Source: Phoronis australis (taxonomy: Eukaryota; Phoronida; Phoronidae). From it: a DNA stretch of 60,000 bases. Each line of letters starts with the position of its first letter. The stretch's first letter is position 1. Positions 21,526 through 34,200 of this stretch are shown here, piece after piece. The notes beneath the pieces were generated by a model that saw only the letters and a program-made list of their open reading frames with translations, made no database searches and was not told the DNA's origin. The translations under genes were made by a program, and so were the position numbers. The stretch lies in NCBI GenBank assembly GCA_002633005.1, contig NMRA01000137.1, forward strand, positions 188,001 to 248,000, read 5' to 3'.

Positions 21526-24309
21526 CGGCAGATTGCTAACACTGTGTAGATATCTGAACTCCATTGTTTAGTGGATAAAACAGTAGAGACAGATTATTTT
21601 AAGTTTCTTTGGAAACTCTTAATGTCATGATGGACTACCTGGCTCTTCATATTGGATGATCTGTGAATCTGTACTTGGGGATGTACTGGCCGTTCTAGGA
21701 TGACATATGGTGGGAGGGGGGCAACTACAATTTTCAAAGGAAAAACATCCATGTAAGTCCTACAACAACACGCGGATGACATTTTTTTGCCATGTCTGTC
21801 GGCTGTTGGCTCCTAAATCTGCCTTTGGACTCCCGATTCCAGCTCTGTGTATCCATGGTCACTTAGTACTATATTTGTCACCTTCAAATACAGGTGAAGT
21901 CAATGCATAAACGCATGGTTGCATGAAGTGACCTCGTGTACATCTGCTCTTGTGATGTAAGTGTTATCTTTCCTAAGTGTTAGATTTGTAAAGAAACCAC
22001 TTCGCCAAACTGCTGCCATCTTTATTATAAACTTGTTAGGGTACTATTAGAATTTAATATAAACAGACTTTGGTGTAACTGTTGAACTCAAGCTTGCTTT
22101 GTACTGATGCGTCTAGTGTACGAGATCAGATGTTTTGTAGAAAATATACTGATTGGCAAGGATTATTTTTGCGTCAATACATAAATGATTTAGCTGTGTA
22201 ACTCTTGTAAAATGTGCCATGGAGATAATGTTATTTAGAAGGGAAAGTTACCATTTGTATATTATGAGGTCTGTTATTTATACTTGTGAATTATTTTGTC
22301 GGTACCTACTGAAATTGTAAATATGAGTTGAAGCATTATTTTTACCGTAGCATCTTAAAGTCTATACATAAATTTTGTTACATCTCCTGTTCAGATGGGC
22401 ACTGAGGCTAAGGTTCTCACTTTGGAATTGAAAGGGGGGGGGGGGTGAGGCAACAAGAAGAGCAAACTTTGAGCATCCCTCCCATATGTCACAAATATCA
22501 ACCCCTCCCAGTTTATGTTTCTAGTTCTTCATCAAATTACCTATCTTACCTGCAAGTTGAGTTTTTTCTCTGCCAATTAGTAACTATTGGGATACCCAAC
22601 ACTGAACCCCACAGCTTTGCCGCTGCACCTGTGTTTAGCTAAGTAGGTTGCGTCTTGATTGTTACTGGTCTTGCCAGAAACTGCATTTACCTCTTGGGGA
22701 AATAATACAGAACATTAATTATAAGCAATCCTATTTCTCATAATATACTGTCGTAGTTTTTTGAAGTGACAGTTTGCTTAAAGTATCATTGTAGAGACTC
22801 GTGGTGTTCATTTGGCATCTTGCTGTAATTTACATGTACAACGAAACTCGCATAAGTCGGATATGCATAAGTGAGATTTTCGCTTAACAATGAGAAAGAT
22901 CCACAAGTTTGTGAACACTTACTGGGATAAAATCTTGGTCGAGTTGATTTCATAAGCTGTGGTTGTGAATATTAAATATTTCATACCTCATGTAAATTCT
23001 GAGTTGTGTTTTTCTGCACAGGTGACGTGAAATTATTCTTTGAGATTACTCAGAGTCATCTGGAAAACAAACTATTCAGTTTAAGAAGCTGTGTTTACCA
23101 AGTCCTTCAATGAAGGCAGTGTATGGACGGTTGTGCCGGGTTATACCGTCCAGCATTTTAATGTTATGCAGGTCCCTCACACTGGACTGTGCATGTCTCA
23201 ATGAACATGGAGGACACAACTTCATATACCGTGTGCTCACCCAAATTGTCTCGAAAGTTCTACTGTTGCTTGTAAATGAGTTTTTATTTCACCCCTGTGG
23301 AGAAGGGTCGCAGAGGCTTGGGCAATACATTGTTGGTGGAGAGGATCAGAGAAGGCCCGGGGAAATGGTTTCACCAAGTTGTATTTGTTTATTCAATTAG
23401 CACCTTTCTATGGCCCGTCAGTGATATGGGATGAGTATCTCTTAAAAAGGTCCACAAAACTTATTTGTGTTTGCCTTATTTTTTCCTACTTGTTTCCTCA
23501 CCTCACAATACCTAATTCATCATACTTATTGTCAACAAATTATCACCACGCTGTCTCATACTCGTTCATTGGAAACAGGTTTAAAACCTACACGCAACTT
23601 CATCACTTCTTTGAGTATCAGTAGCCCGACTGCAGACACGGAGGCTTTGGTGAGTCTGCCCAGGGAGATTTCTTTATTGATGCCCCCTCCCTCAACTCAA
23701 ATGCATGGACCCTTGTTTTAAGAAAAGTAAAAAACAGGAAATGTTAAATAGAAACTACAAATTCGTCACAATTTCATAAAGTTTATTTACATTGATTGGA
23801 TGCGCATCATCAATGTGGATGCCTGGTGCCGTCGCCCCATCTCCCCATTCCCCCTTCTGCACGCTACTGTTGAGTATATAACAACAAAACGGTGCAGGCA
23901 TTTCCCCGGAGGTCCTGTTTTGGGTGAGTCAGTCCGATTTAGAGGACCGGCGGTCATGTTGTTTCTCACCCGTGTATTTCAGTGTAAAAGTAGATACGCT
24001 ACGATGACTATCTTGTTTCATGAACATGGAGAAACAACTCCATAATACCAGGAAGGCAGTACCACATGGCAACTGCTTTGCTTGCCATTCAGTTTTCTTA
24101 GAGTAAGATCTGACCAATCAGATACACACTAATGGTATCCTACGATTCATATTGGAAACTTATGACCTATGAGGTGTGACGTCTCAGACATAGATCAGTG
24201 ACATCTAACGGTCAAAGTAGGAGTATCGTGCTACAGTACGTGCCTGGGAAGAGGCGTCTTTTGTATGGGTAAAACATGTCGGGATCAAAGCATCCCCGCG
24301 CCACTAGTA
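21526..24309 (+). other. EEA1 3' UTR and downstream intergenic DNA
   Basis: There is no credible coding frame after the EEA1 stop. The first part is presumably 3' UTR. I see no AATAAA near the stop; an ATTAAA near 22972 is the best variant but cannot be relied on. A G homopolymer lies around 22433-22445. The short ORFs here have no domain-like content. Confidence 0.5.
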
Positions 24310-25148
24310 CAGTGGCGGATCTAGGATATCACAAGGGGGGGGCCCAACTTTTTGTCCGGCTGTAAGCATTTCCGTTAACCGAACCACGATTGTAGATGAG
24401 CATTGCACCGAAGTGGGGGGAGGTCGGGAGGGGGGTTTGCCCCCCTCCCGCCCTAGAAATTTTTCTGTTTTTACCTCTAAACATCAAGCATTTTTCTTGA
24501 TTCCTGTAGACAAAAGAGGCAAAAATGAAAAAAAAAACGGAGACCGTATCGAACAGAAAAAAACTGCAAGCACCTGCGCCTCGAACCCACGACCTGGCGG
24601 ACAGGAAGCGCGTGCGTTACCACTAGTCCACCACGACATCACTACAATTCTATCTCTAAGAGACCTTACTTATTTATGGTCCACAGCGTTTGCGCGCGAA
24701 ACTTACTTCTTTTTGCAATGCTTATTACACGTTTTATATTTTGTGCCATCAATTCTTAACAAATTTGTCGTATTTAAAATAGTCTTCAAATACCCAAAAG
24801 ACCAAATCCGTTTTTCGTGTTGGCAATAATGACGGGATTGCTTTGGAAATCGTCTTAAGATAAGGTTTGTCAAAGAGAGTATTGCGAGTTTCTGAGTGAT
24901 TCACTAAGGTTTCGATTAAACACATCTTACCAGCAGCTTCTGTTTTTCATCGTCACTCAGATTCCATTTTCTTTAAAAAATGAAGTAAATTTTCTTCATT
25001 GCACAGTGGAGCAGACGACGGAAACGGAGTCGTAGTGCGCAGCGCNACTCAACATTTCCCTACGCCCTTAACTGTTTTATTTTTTTGCGGCAGCCAAGGG
25101 GGGGGGGGGGGCCCGGGCCCCCTGGGCCCCCCCCTAAATCCGCCTATG
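24310..25148. mobile_element. Non-autonomous DNA transposon, family A copy 1 (5-bp TSD TAGTA)
   Basis: Starts CAGTGGCGGATCTAGGATAT and ends CTAAATCCGCCTATG, an inverted pair. TAGTA is present on both sides (24305-24309, 25149-25153). It shares most of its interior with 53097-54059, contains a tRNA-like segment on the minus strand, and has long G and C runs. There is one N at 25046. A 5-bp duplication with CAGTG-like ends would fit a hAT5-type element, but no transposase is present to prove it. Confidence 0.9.
24573..24634 (-). other. tRNA-like segment inside the family A transposon
   Basis: Read on the minus strand it has an A-box-like TGGACTAGTGGTAACGC and a B-box-like GGTTCGAGGCG about 30 bp later, in tRNA order. 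It is recognisable as tRNA-derived, but I cannot fold it into a sound tRNA, so it is not called a tRNA gene. The homologous segment at 53349-53416 is more decayed. Confidence 0.55.
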
Positions 25149-27796
25149 TAGTATGCAATCTTCAGGGACCAAAATTATGTCATTTTCTTGGTGAATAGTT
25201 CAACTTTCAAACACAGTGCTTGAATTGCTCTCAAATTGGAAATTTGCTTTGTGAATTACGTTTGAAACACGTCAAAATGCTACAAAACAGTTATCCTTTT
25301 CAAGTAATGCCTTCCTGGTACCGGTAATCACAAACCAAATAAAGAATAATCGAACATCCCTGGAAACCCTTTCTGTTTGAATAAAAAGCGCAAACAATAC
25401 TTTGGGCTCGATAATTGATATGTAAATGTGCTATTTATACATTGCCCGGCAGTAAAAACGTAAATACTTGCAGAACGAAATGTTTCCATTTTAATGTCGT
25501 CTTTCGTTTGACAAAACACTTTCTGAAGTGGTGAAAAAGAAGGAAAGAGCGTCTTAAAATACTTCCTCACCGAAGAGATGCTGCGATTTGAGATCGGTTG
25601 TAAGACCCCAGAAAATTGTCCAACTTTGACTAAATTCGGAGTATCATATCCTAGAAATTACTCACTGGATTCCAATAAATCTTTCCGATACTGTGCTCTA
25701 TGCACTGTTCTCTAAAGCTTTTTCAGGAATTGTTTTTAAAATGTCCCACTTTTGCATGAGGAACTATCAAAAATAGGGCTTTTGCAATAAGTTAGAAAAG
25801 TAACAGCATTTTTTTAGATTTTACCTGGAACATTTACATGAAACAACTTTGATCATGCTTTTGACACCGTTGATTTACTATGATTGTACCTTTCATTTTA
25901 GCCAATTTTTACTCAAGATATGACCACGTGACTCAGTCAGCTGAGTATTAGTGCCAAGTCAAAATCAGAAGTTTTGTTTGGTAGGCCACTGCCCACATTT
26001 TCAAGCACGTCACTCGTATGAAAACCATGACCTCATGATCTCCATCTATATTTCGCGAAGATCATTGTAATCTCGCGAAACTCGTAAAAACTAACCTTGC
26101 AGAACGAAACCCAGACACATGCACAATTGATGGACAACTGTGAATCCTTGTTATTTGTTTTTCTAACTATTCAAGATGAGGCTGATGTTTTTTTCTTGTG
26201 TCACGATGGCCCTCGAGTAGCAACCGGTTTTGGGGTCCCTCGTTGAACATTTTCGTTTTCTCAGCTCAAAGACACCATTTGCCTCTGTTTTTAACATTGT
26301 TGTACATTTCATTACTCTCACCAATCAAGAACACAGAACCCTTCCGTTAATTACAGACACTGTATTTATCCACGTTTTACACTAAAATTTCCCAAGTGCA
26401 TAAAATTCGTTGGTATATAAAAAATTTCAATATTTTCGAAATTCCAGTTATTTTGAAATGAATTTCATGTTTTGTTGAGAAAGCAGCTTTTGGGAATATC
26501 ACATGAGACAGATCTCTAAGCTGACTCAAACTTGTGGAACTGCTGCACTAACACATCCTGTCCACCCCTGACGTCATTAAATTATGAACATCGGTGAATT
26601 AGATATAAAATTCACACGTGGCTCAACGCAAACCACCGACTCCCAGCATCCAGTCTCTTTTGGATTTCTGCAGTCCGTTTACAGTCACCATGTTGCTAAC
26701 GCTATCATAAGATGTTGCATGTTTTGCTTTTCGCGTTTGACAGTTCGCTGCCTTTCAAGCTACCCTTTTCCATCACCGCGCGTATTCCCTCAGCCGCATG
26801 TAGCACTGCTATGGCAGCGCCATCTACGTTTCCCATTTGAGTGGCAGTCGCTGCTTCTGCCGCTATTTTCGCTGCCGTCACCTGAAAAAAGGATGTACAA
26901 CTTTAAGAAACACTGGCTGAGCTTTTCTGTTTACGCACGTTCCGGCTGGTCGAGCGACTAACTATCTAATTGGCCTGTAAGCCGAAAGTCGTCATCGAGA
27001 ACCAGTTGAATCAAATGCCGCAGCCGACTGATCCGGCGCCGCGGCAATCGGCGACTTTAAGCAAATGCAACAATAGCCAGTTATTCTTGATGTGAGGTCA
27101 GGGTTACGTTATGTAACCCAAGACACGCGCAATATATCCAAAAACGCAACAAATCTTGGGATATAGAACATAGTGTGTATTTTTGCAACTCATCCCAACA
27201 TTATAAACATTCCCTCCACGCCGTCAAATCACTAGGCCCACAATGAACAGACGGCCATTTTTCTACTCTATGCAGTATGGTCGCAATTCCGCCTTTCAAT
27301 AACACGTCATTGTGTGATTTTGAAAACTTCGCAAGAAACTCATCTTACGGAACGCACACCATGCTGATTATTCACTCTTAACTGGAAACTCGTTTGCAAA
27401 GCAACACAGTGATTAACTATACCTGTCTTCTGATAGAGTACCGAGAACACATTTCTAAGTACCCACCCCTACTGTTGTATGGTAAAATAACGAGAACATA
27501 CTTCTACATCGTAGTTCCAGTTACACCGCCGAAGAATACGTTTGACTTGATGCAAAATTAATATGGTACATTGGAACATAGCTCAACGTTTTGCATCAAA
27601 GCAAAATTGTTGTTTTCGTCACCACAAGGAGTCATTCAGACGATACAGTACAATATGGCCTGACTGTAACAGGTGAGCATACAATATTTCTCATTGTTGG
27701 CGTAAATTTTAACATTTGTGCGGAAAATGTCGCGCAATTAAGGTTTTAGAAAATCCCTAGAAGCCTTTCTTTCTTAAAATCACATCAGATCCGAAA
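25149..27796. other. Intergenic DNA between convergent genes
   Basis: No recognisable exon on either strand. The 125-aa frame at 26584-26961 on the + strand has no motif I know. The Roco 3' UTR, if the stop at 27797 is used, would occupy the right end; no nearby AATAAA was seen on the minus strand. Confidence 0.5.
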
Positions 27797-28279
27797 TTAA
27801 ATACAAACCTGTGCCTCAGTAACCCTGTGTGTCCTTTGATGGTTGTCTTCGTATGCCAGCTCGATATACTCTGCGACAGCTTTTGCCAAGATGGCCGCCA
27901 CAAAAGCCGAAGCAATTTTGCTTGCCGCTTTTATTTCCTCATCTTCACTCAGCATTTTTGCCTGGTATCGCTCGTCATTTCCAGTCTGCGCCACCATATT
28001 CTCATTTTTATGTTCATGGGGCTGTGGTGACAACGCCTCCTGGTGGTTAACGGACAGGAATGTTTTATTGCATTTCGTCTGACTAAAACGATTAGCGCTG
28101 TCTTGCCCGTTTTGGCGATTCATTTCTGTAGTACCATCCGAAGTTTCAATGCTGATCACAGGAAGGCCAGACTTAACTGATTTGACTCCGTCTCTTTTGT
28201 TGTTGATGATGCTGCCGTTGGTGGCGCTGATGCTGTTTTCTGCGCTGTTGTTGTTTAGGTTCCACGTAACAAGCAAACC
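27797..28279 (-). CDS. Roco last exon: Ser/Asn-rich linker and amphipathic helix
   Basis: One hundred sixty codons plus stop, starting GLLVTWNLNNNSAEN, acceptor cttacag, phase 0 after the lysine-rich exon. The first ~110 residues are polar and look disordered. A predicted amphipathic helix follows (27850-27943) with IKAASKIASAFVAAILAK, then AVAEYIELAYED. The spacing of I/A/V/L resembles PKA RII-binding helices of AKAPs. The frame stops at 27797-27799. A weak donor CAG|GTTTGT four codons before the stop could instead splice onward, so the terminal status is likely but not proven. Confidence 0.75.
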   Translation of the reverse strand, partial: GLLVTWNLNNNSAENSISATNGSIINNKRDGVKSVKSGLPVISIETSDGTTEMNRQNGQDSANRFSQTKCNKTFLSVNHQEALSPQPHEHKNENMVAQTGNDERYQAKMLSEDEEIKAASKIASAFVAAILAKAVAEYIELAYEDNHQRTHRVTEAQVCI

Positions 28280-31200
28280 CTGTAAGTTTAGCAAAAATGA
28301 ATCTGACAACGTTTGGCTGATGACAACGGGTAATGGTCGGGTATAGCGTGCCTGCATTTTGAGAACCAGTTTTTTCCACTAGACAACGGGCATCAAACTG
28401 GTTCTCAAAATATGGACACGTTATATCCGACTATTGCCTGTCAACGGGCATAAGTTGACAAGACCTTTCTCAACACTTTGGAACCTAGCGTAGACTTTAT
28501 TGGGGGTTCCATTTCACGACATTCATCTCCAAGTGCCCTCATTTTCGTGGGACCCACATAGCACCCACACATCTCACCTAGAGGGCGGACCTGCCCTGCA
28601 GGCGCCCAAACGATAAAAAAACTTCTTGCACCACTGCAAGTTGCGTTGGCATCAACTATTTCGACATTTTTGTTTTACTGGGATGTGGAAGAGTTTTTCA
28701 CAGATGAACCGGTCTAAAATCTTATGAACAATTTAGAAGAACATAATCTAACATTTAAATCAAAATCAAAAATTGAATGAAATGCAGTAGCTAAAAAGCA
28801 CGCTATCCCAATTTCTTGCAATATGCTTTTAACAAATTCTTACACAAAGTAGTTCGAACGAGGCCTACGAAATAGTAAAATTCTGTCATTGATTGTAAGG
28901 GGTTCCATCATAATAAGCGAAGCTATTCAAAAAATTTTGATGAAAGATTTGACATTGTTATCATTAACTTACAATGTATCACACGTTGGACAACATATCG
29001 ACAGTGACAACTGATTAAACGAGGCTTACCGTTTTCTTGGAAGCTTAATTAATCAGACCACGTTATCTGACTGTGTTTAAAATGACATCATCTCTAGTTT
29101 AGCCCAATGTAACGTGTCATTTACGCCCACATCCGTTGAATTTTTGAAATCAAAAAAACGCTCCGTGGTTCTCGTTAACTCTTAAAAGCTTGGAGCAAGT
29201 TTGAAAAGTCTTTACATAGTCTTCTAAACAGGCAATCATTACTAACGCTGTGGGGTCACTTAAGTCACGGCAGCGGGGAATGACTGCTAATCAAGGGTGC
29301 CACAATAAAAAACGTGTTTTAGCGAAATCATGATTTTATCTCACACCGGATGTGCAATTACGCAATAGCTGATGGAGAATCAGTTTTATGTGAAGCTGTG
29401 GAAAAGGGGTTCACCACATTTCCAACAACCATTCCGATGGTGGAGGCTAACGACAAATGCTGCTCACTAGCATCCTTTGAAAATGACACAACATAGGAAG
29501 CCATGCAACGACAAACGCCGCTTACCTTTTTCTTAGACGATTTTAGCTTCGTTTGTGTCAATGGTTTGGTGATTTTTGGAAGAACCTTTGGTAGTACTGT
29601 TGTCTGCTGACAGCATATATGACGTATCCAGGCACTCAGGTTTTGATCAGGAGTATCTGCAAAATATACCAGATGAAATTAAACATTTCCTTCCTACGTA
29701 CTGAGTACGAAATTCACACAATAACCGTATTAACCCTATCAAACTTGACTGATATTCGTTATCGTCATCATGGTATTGATTTGCACGTCACATACTCATT
29801 AGCATAACATCACTCTGATTTTGTGGAACTTATCAACAACGCGGCGTATTAGCAGGGAAATTTTCTCATTAGAAGGCATCATTTCTACGCTCAGCAAAAA
29901 GCTTCAAGATTCTATCCTGCTCAACAATAATTCCCAAAATGTTTTTTCGGCCGAAAAATTTAGTATGTCCATTCAGTAATACCAACGCAGTAGTTCCATA
30001 GAGCGATGACATAAAAACTTGTCAAAATGAGAATGGCAAGATACATCGTTCTTTACTTGTCGGGCTCAGTTGAGAAGTATGAATGAGCACAGATTTTCAA
30101 AAACAAAAACAAAAAAACGTCCACCCGTATCAATGTCAGCCATGGTCTCGTGCTTATTGTCTTGAAAAACTGCACAATGGCACATATGCATGGGAAAGCA
30201 AGGTTTGAAACGCCATGAGTAAAAAAATCCCGCACCATTTTACTCATCTCAGGTGAATTACATTATCTTGAAAAAATGAGCTACTGAAAAAATGGCACAT
30301 CACCGACTAGATTTTCCAAAAACTCAGAGACTAGAACCAACAACGCCTAGTGGAATTTTCAACATCTTCAAAAGTGGAGACTTGAATTCGGAAGGTGGCG
30401 AATGAATTCAAGTGTCCAGATTTGGACGAGTTGGTCAGCTCCGGCGAAAGCGATGAATTTGGAAATCATTTTTACCTGCCTTTGCCCTAGACGATATTTT
30501 CACTGGACGCAGAATATTTTCTATTATCACGACGCAACGCTTCTGACACATCATTTATGGATAAGTTATTTATTTTGCAGTCAGAGTCTGCATATATAAT
30601 TTGAAATTTAGACAGTGAAAGCTGGGGGAATGTCCGTTTTATTTCTAATAGAACAACAAAAACAACCGATTCTGCTGTTTTATATCTCTGATCAAACTAA
30701 CAAACCCAGAAGTCTATTCTACCTAGCAACAATCCTAAAATGCGTTTTTCGGCGCCCAAACCGACTGAGTTCCCTGTTCACAGAACAGTGTAACGCGGTT
30801 CACATAAATACCATCAAGGACGCAGTAGAGTGGCTGCACTGCTTATGGGAAGATCTACTATTTTTGCGAGTGCGGTATTGCAGTCCACGGCGGGCAATAG
30901 AGACTAAATACTCACTTTAATATTATCAGATATGAAATCCCCTATAATTTCTAGTGAACTTAATTTCTAATCAAATATTTACGACATTGCATTACGATAA
31001 GTGATGAATAGATGTACCTAGAAGCACGCATAGCCAAGCAAAAAGCATTTCTGCCCGGCAACGATTCCATAAACGTTGAATTGTTCCGTTAATCTCATGC
31101 GCACACCCAGAGGGGGCGGAGGGCTCGGGGGGCTAGAACGAGCCCCCCATTTGGTGAAGTGGGCGCAGTGGTGCGCCCGCTTTTTAATTTTTTAGTCCCT

Positions 31201-34200
31201 CAGCTATTTTGTTACCAAAAGGTCCACAACTTTAGGGATTCGAACCCCCCACCAGAAGGCTGGGTGCGCGCATGAATTTACACTTACTAAAGAACTGCTC
31301 ACCAATAAGAAATGTATTCTGAGCTCCCGAGTCACGATCTGAGCTTTAATTACGCTTTCCGCATGCGAGAGGACTTCCGGGTAACAAAAACAGGACAGCG
31401 AACTGCTACGGCGCATTCGAGAGTGCCTGGTAGCATCACAGATATAATATGTTTTAACTCGAGCCCAAGTTCTTACCTGTGAAACGTATCAGGGTGGTCA
31501 GGTCTAGTTCCCCGGTTCCGTTAATATCGGTGAAGTTGAACACATCGCCCCCTGTCAACTTCGAAAGACATTCGTTCAATGGGAAGTAACTACTCGATTC
31601 TCGCCGAGTCCCGTTGAAAAACAACTCTCCATACGGCGAAAGATATATCTAAAATAGAAAACAGTATTCTGACATTCGTTTAGTGAAGCTACCTCAGTGG
31701 AAACTTCATTTACAGCCGAAGTGTATTCTAATTGGTCGAAAGAACGGAGTTTGAGGTAAACTTTCCCTTTACGCAGAGTGATATTTAAGAAAATGTCGTA
31801 AACTAGAAGCACTGCAATTTCGACTGTAACTTCGTACAGGATACATGTATTGTGACGGCGATTTTCATTGGAAGTTAATAGGCTTCTCTTAGCCAGGAAG
31901 TTAAAGTGGTGCTTGACTAACGACAGAAAATATCCGCTATGTGGAAGTCATGTTAATTATTGAGAAATCATAGAAATCGGAAAGGACAATGATATTATTT
32001 GAAGAAAATAGGATGAAACTGATCTGTACCATATCCGACCAGAAGGCCCGTGCAGGAGGCAATCCTGATATTGCATGTCCCTAATTCACGATTTTAAATT
32101 TTTAAATATAAAACTCACGCAAAAATAGGGCCGCGGGGAGGAAGAATACAAAATAGACGTTAAAATATCAAGACTAAGGTGACAATTGCCAGTATGTAAA
32201 AGTGAAAAGGCGTTTTCCTTGCAACAAAGTAATTAAATCACATCATTTTTTGGCCAAAGTACGATTAGAAAACGGACAATTGCCGCACAAATAAAGAAAT
32301 TCATGATAACTCAGCGTTTCGTCTTATTCAACAAGACATCATCAGGATATGTACTGTGGGACAACAAGAGTCGATTACCATTTAAGTCATATCCATGAGG
32401 TGAAATGAGAGTGAGAGATACAGGGAAAGTATGTAGGTTATTACCATAGTTGCAGGGTCACTGAGCTCTGCAGGTTTTTGAGAGAATCAGTAGAATGCTG
32501 ATCCTGAAAGGCCAATGACTCCTTGATATACAGTAATTCCTTAGCAGGTTCTTTACATATAATACTGGCTTGATGGTTGTTGCTAATACAATGCCTATAA
32601 ATGTTACTTTTGTCGACATGCAGAGCTCAGTGACCCTGCAACTATGGTAATGACGTACTTACTTTCCCTGTATGGCTCACTCTCCTTTCACCTCATGGAT
32701 ATGACTTAAATGGTAATCGACATTTGTTGTCCCTCTGTACATATCCTGATGATGTCTTGTTGAATAAGACGAAACGTTCCGTTTTTTCAGTCCAACGACA
32801 GATTCCCTGAGCAGAAGGTATACATGTACATCATCAGCACCCGCAACTTCCGGGCCGCCTGCTTGCATACAATCGCGCTTTGCCGCTTCTCCGAGGATGT
32901 CGGCCCCCCCTCATGGTATCCTAGATCAGCCACTGAAAATGCTACTTGAGACAGAGCTATGAGAGCTTGCAACAGGGCGGGTGCTATTGTTGGTGATCGG
33001 GAGGTCAGTAGATTTTTCACTGACCCGTCACTCGGCGAAACGTTCCCCTCTCAGAAGGCCGCACAGGCACCTTTCCCGTCGGATATGAACGAGGCCTCTG
33101 AAGAAACTTGATAACTGTGCTTGTTCCAGGGGGGATCCAGGACTTTGAGTGGGGGGGGCAAGGCAGAGTATTAGCCAGGATTTTGCCCGTCAGACATTCG
33201 CGCTCCTGAACTGCCAAATGGAATCTGGGATAATTTTAGGGGGCATGGCCCTCTTGGCTCCCTTCTAAACCCGCCACTGTGTTCTGTCCAGTTAACTGAA
33301 ATTGAGCTCTAAAACGAGGTTATGTCTTGGACGAAAGAATTAAGTGTTTTAATTTTAAAATTCAACTTGGTCGAGATTGATATTTGAAAAATATAACACA
33401 TGAAATGGACGTAATTATTAAAACCAAGAAAGCAGAATTGATGGTCATATAATTTTTAATTTCAATTGCGAGCCTGGTTTTTTATCGTAATCAAAATACA
33501 TATTTAATAACATCAAGTATTATTTCAGATCAATGACAAATCAAATGTTAGTCCCGGTAGTGCCTACCTCACCAGGACATAGGCTATGCTTGAAGCTAAT
33601 AAGCCTACTCTTGATCAACAAATTAAACCAGGGCCCAGTTGCATAAAAGTTATACGCCGCATAGCAACAATGACGTCGCATGATCACGCGCCACGTTGTT
33701 ATTGTTGAACAATGCACCTGGCGTCATGCAACAATTGAACTTATCCAGCGGCTAACTTTTGAAGCTTTATGCAACTCGGCCCAGATGTGACTAATTGCAC
33801 ATGACAGCAAAATGCTATGAGCCACCATGTCGAATATATCTTCAACTCGTCAACAATACGACCAGATGACCTGGTTCGTTTAGGTAGCATTTTTATCAAG
33901 AATTTATTAGAAGAAACGTAACCCTTCATTCAGCATGATACCTAATCCGTAACACTACGATCGCCGCAATTTGGTCATGTTTACTTTTCATGTTTCGAAC
34001 CTAGTTTTTCGGAAAAAAAACTAAATTATATCTTTTCGCCAGACAATTCTTTGGTGCATTGACTTGTTCTTTAATTGTATTTTTCTGTGTTTCTGTGGTT
34101 AATTATTGACACATTTTTTAAGATTTAATATTCAGGTTGGACTCCAAAGACCGGCCATTTAACTCACGCAATGTTAATTTCCGCTTTGTTTATCGCGGTG

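Larger units (their letters stand above)
28280..31476 (-). other. Roco introns around exon 29526-29656
   Basis: Apart from the foldback at 28320 and the MITE at 31096, no repeat or second gene was recognised. The short ORFs are unremarkable. Confidence 0.5.

Noticed and set aside
22849-22910. Possible mariner/Tigger-like fragment (acgaaactcgcataagtcgg)
   Set aside because: Resembles some transposon ends by memory only; there is no inverted partner or target duplication.
24573-24634. Functional tRNA gene
   Set aside because: A and B boxes are recognisable, but no acceptable cloverleaf could be drawn and it lies within a repeated element.
24413-24829. 138-aa + strand ORF
   Set aside because: Lies wholly inside the family A transposon and crosses the reverse of the tRNA-like segment; the second copy (53193-53552) has a different, frameshifted peptide.
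26584-26961. 125-aa + strand ORF in intergenic DNA
   Set aside because: No recognisable motif, and no upstream or downstream exon support.
32315-32776. Confident hammerhead ribozyme call
   Set aside because: The core order fits but there is an extra base before stem II and no convincing stem I or NUH cleavage triplet, so it is kept only as a finding.
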